Assembly (NCBI RefSeq): GCF_900110465.1 | Contig: NZ_FODV01000029.1 | Span: forward strand, 1-40,727 | Direction of reading: 5' to 3' | Length of the DNA: 40,727 nt | DNA from: Halogranum amylolyticum | Lineage (GTDB): Archaea; Halobacteriota; Halobacteria; Halobacteriales; Haloferacaceae | Shown here: positions 40,395-40,727 of the stretch, piece by piece | How the letters are laid out: each line of letters starts with the position of its first letter | Numbering within the stretch: position 1 is the stretch's first letter | Translations under genes and position numbers: made by a program | The notes under the pieces: generated by a model | What the model was told of the DNA's origin: nothing | What the model saw: the letters and a program-made list of their open reading frames with translations, nothing else | Databases searched by the model: none

Positions 40395-40727
40395 TCATGT
40401 ACAGCGTCGAACAATCGTCCCGAGCTGGCTTCTCGGAAGCCACTCGTCGGAGAGGCTGGGTAGATCATCCCGATCATCAAACTTCCGCTCGTGTTCTCGA
40501 AACTGATCCTCCAGCTGTTTGTGGCGGTCAGTATCGTCTTCGGTGCGTTCGATCCCCTTTTCGAGCGAGTGCATCTGGTGTGCGAGTCCCATCAGTGGTC
40601 GAGCCGCCGCAGATGATTCGAAGAGAATTGCGTCCTCGGTCTCTCTAGAGATGTAGCCAACGAATATCGTAGGCGTGGTTCTGTTCTTGGATTCGACTTT
40701 CTTCTCGGCCAGCCATTCTGGCAGTTG
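40395..40727 (-). CDS. Conserved haloarchaeal hypothetical protein, C-terminal part (gene crosses the contig join)
   Basis: This is the 3' part of the 171-residue protein that begins at 249. The last 66 bases repeat window bases 1-66. The C-terminal half reads TPTIFVGYISRETEDAILFE, SSAAARPLMGLAHQMHSLEK, then a charged coiled coil (RHKQLEDQFREHERKFDDRD) and a closing EWLPRSQLGTIVRR. The β part followed by a long helix suggests a dimer. Read within the window alone, it would seem to begin at Met 40592, but the true frame continues upstream through the join. Confidence 0.75.
   Translation of the reverse strand, partial: QLPEWLAEKKVESKNRTTPTIFVGYISRETEDAILFESSAAARPLMGLAHQMHSLEKGIERTEDDTDRHKQLEDQFREHERKFDDRDDLPSLSDEWLPRSQLGTIVRRCT
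40662..40727 (+). repeat. Terminal direct repeat (copy of bases 1-66): contig circularises
   Basis: All 66 bases equal window positions 1-66. This is the signature of a circular molecule, or tandem unit, assembled past its start. The true unit is 40,661 bp. Confidence 0.93.

Noticed and set aside
1..40727. CRISPR array, tRNA or rRNA genes
   Set aside because: I saw no regular short repeats with spacers and no tRNA-like cloverleaf or conserved T-arm sequence by eye. A tRNAscan run would be decisive.

Overview
The window is haloarchaeal (class Halobacteria). The evidence is high GC, strongly acidic predicted proteins, TATA-type promoters with little Shine-Dalgarno signal, and several small gene families known from halophilic archaea. 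Bases 1-66 recur exactly as the last 66 bases, and a minus-strand reading frame runs uninterrupted across that join. The sequence is therefore best read as one closed circle of 40,661 bp, or a tandem unit of that length. I recognise no Orc1/Cdc6, RepH or ParA gene. A small tyrosine recombinase is present, so the circle could be a plasmid with an unfamiliar replicon or an excised integrative element.

Layout. 0.25-8.2 kb is accessory DNA: the recombinase, a small secreted protein whose twin-arginine signal is interrupted by a stop codon, a ChrA-type chromate transporter, two winged-helix regulators, small haloarchaeal genes and long stretches without genes. 8.3-35.9 kb is one unbroken plus-strand locus for an extracellular contractile injection system (eCIS). 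36-40.7 kb plus 0-0.25 kb is again accessory: conserved small genes, a winged-helix/PemK-like toxin-antitoxin pair, a helix-hairpin-helix protein, a frameshifted gene, dispersed repeats, iteron-like repeats and two perfect hairpins.

The eCIS looks complete. It has a DUF4255 cap/terminator, an Ig-like accessory protein, a sheath, two tube-like proteins, a tail-assembly protein, a DUF6760 protein, an AAA+ ATPase, a LysM tube-baseplate adaptor, a gpD-like hub, a gpV-like spike, a PAAR tip, a gp25 wedge, two J-like baseplate proteins, a gpI-like protein and a long fibre-like protein. No classical tape-measure gene is evident. The gene set resembles actinobacterial eCIS more than the PVC/Afp type.

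The most interesting parts are: (1) a sheath protein interrupted by about 445 residues forming four tandem HYDIN/ASH-type Ig-like domains; (2) a 1,130-residue DUF4157 (HExxH) protein ending in an HNH-like nuclease region, overlapped by a SUKH (SMI1/KNR4) immunity-type gene, i.e. a candidate effector-immunity pair of lower GC inside the particle operon; (3) the whole system carried on a small circular element. The expected working is that the sheath contracts, drives the tube and PAAR-tipped spike into a target chosen by the fibre protein, and delivers the DUF4157 toxin, while the SUKH protein protects the producer and its kin.
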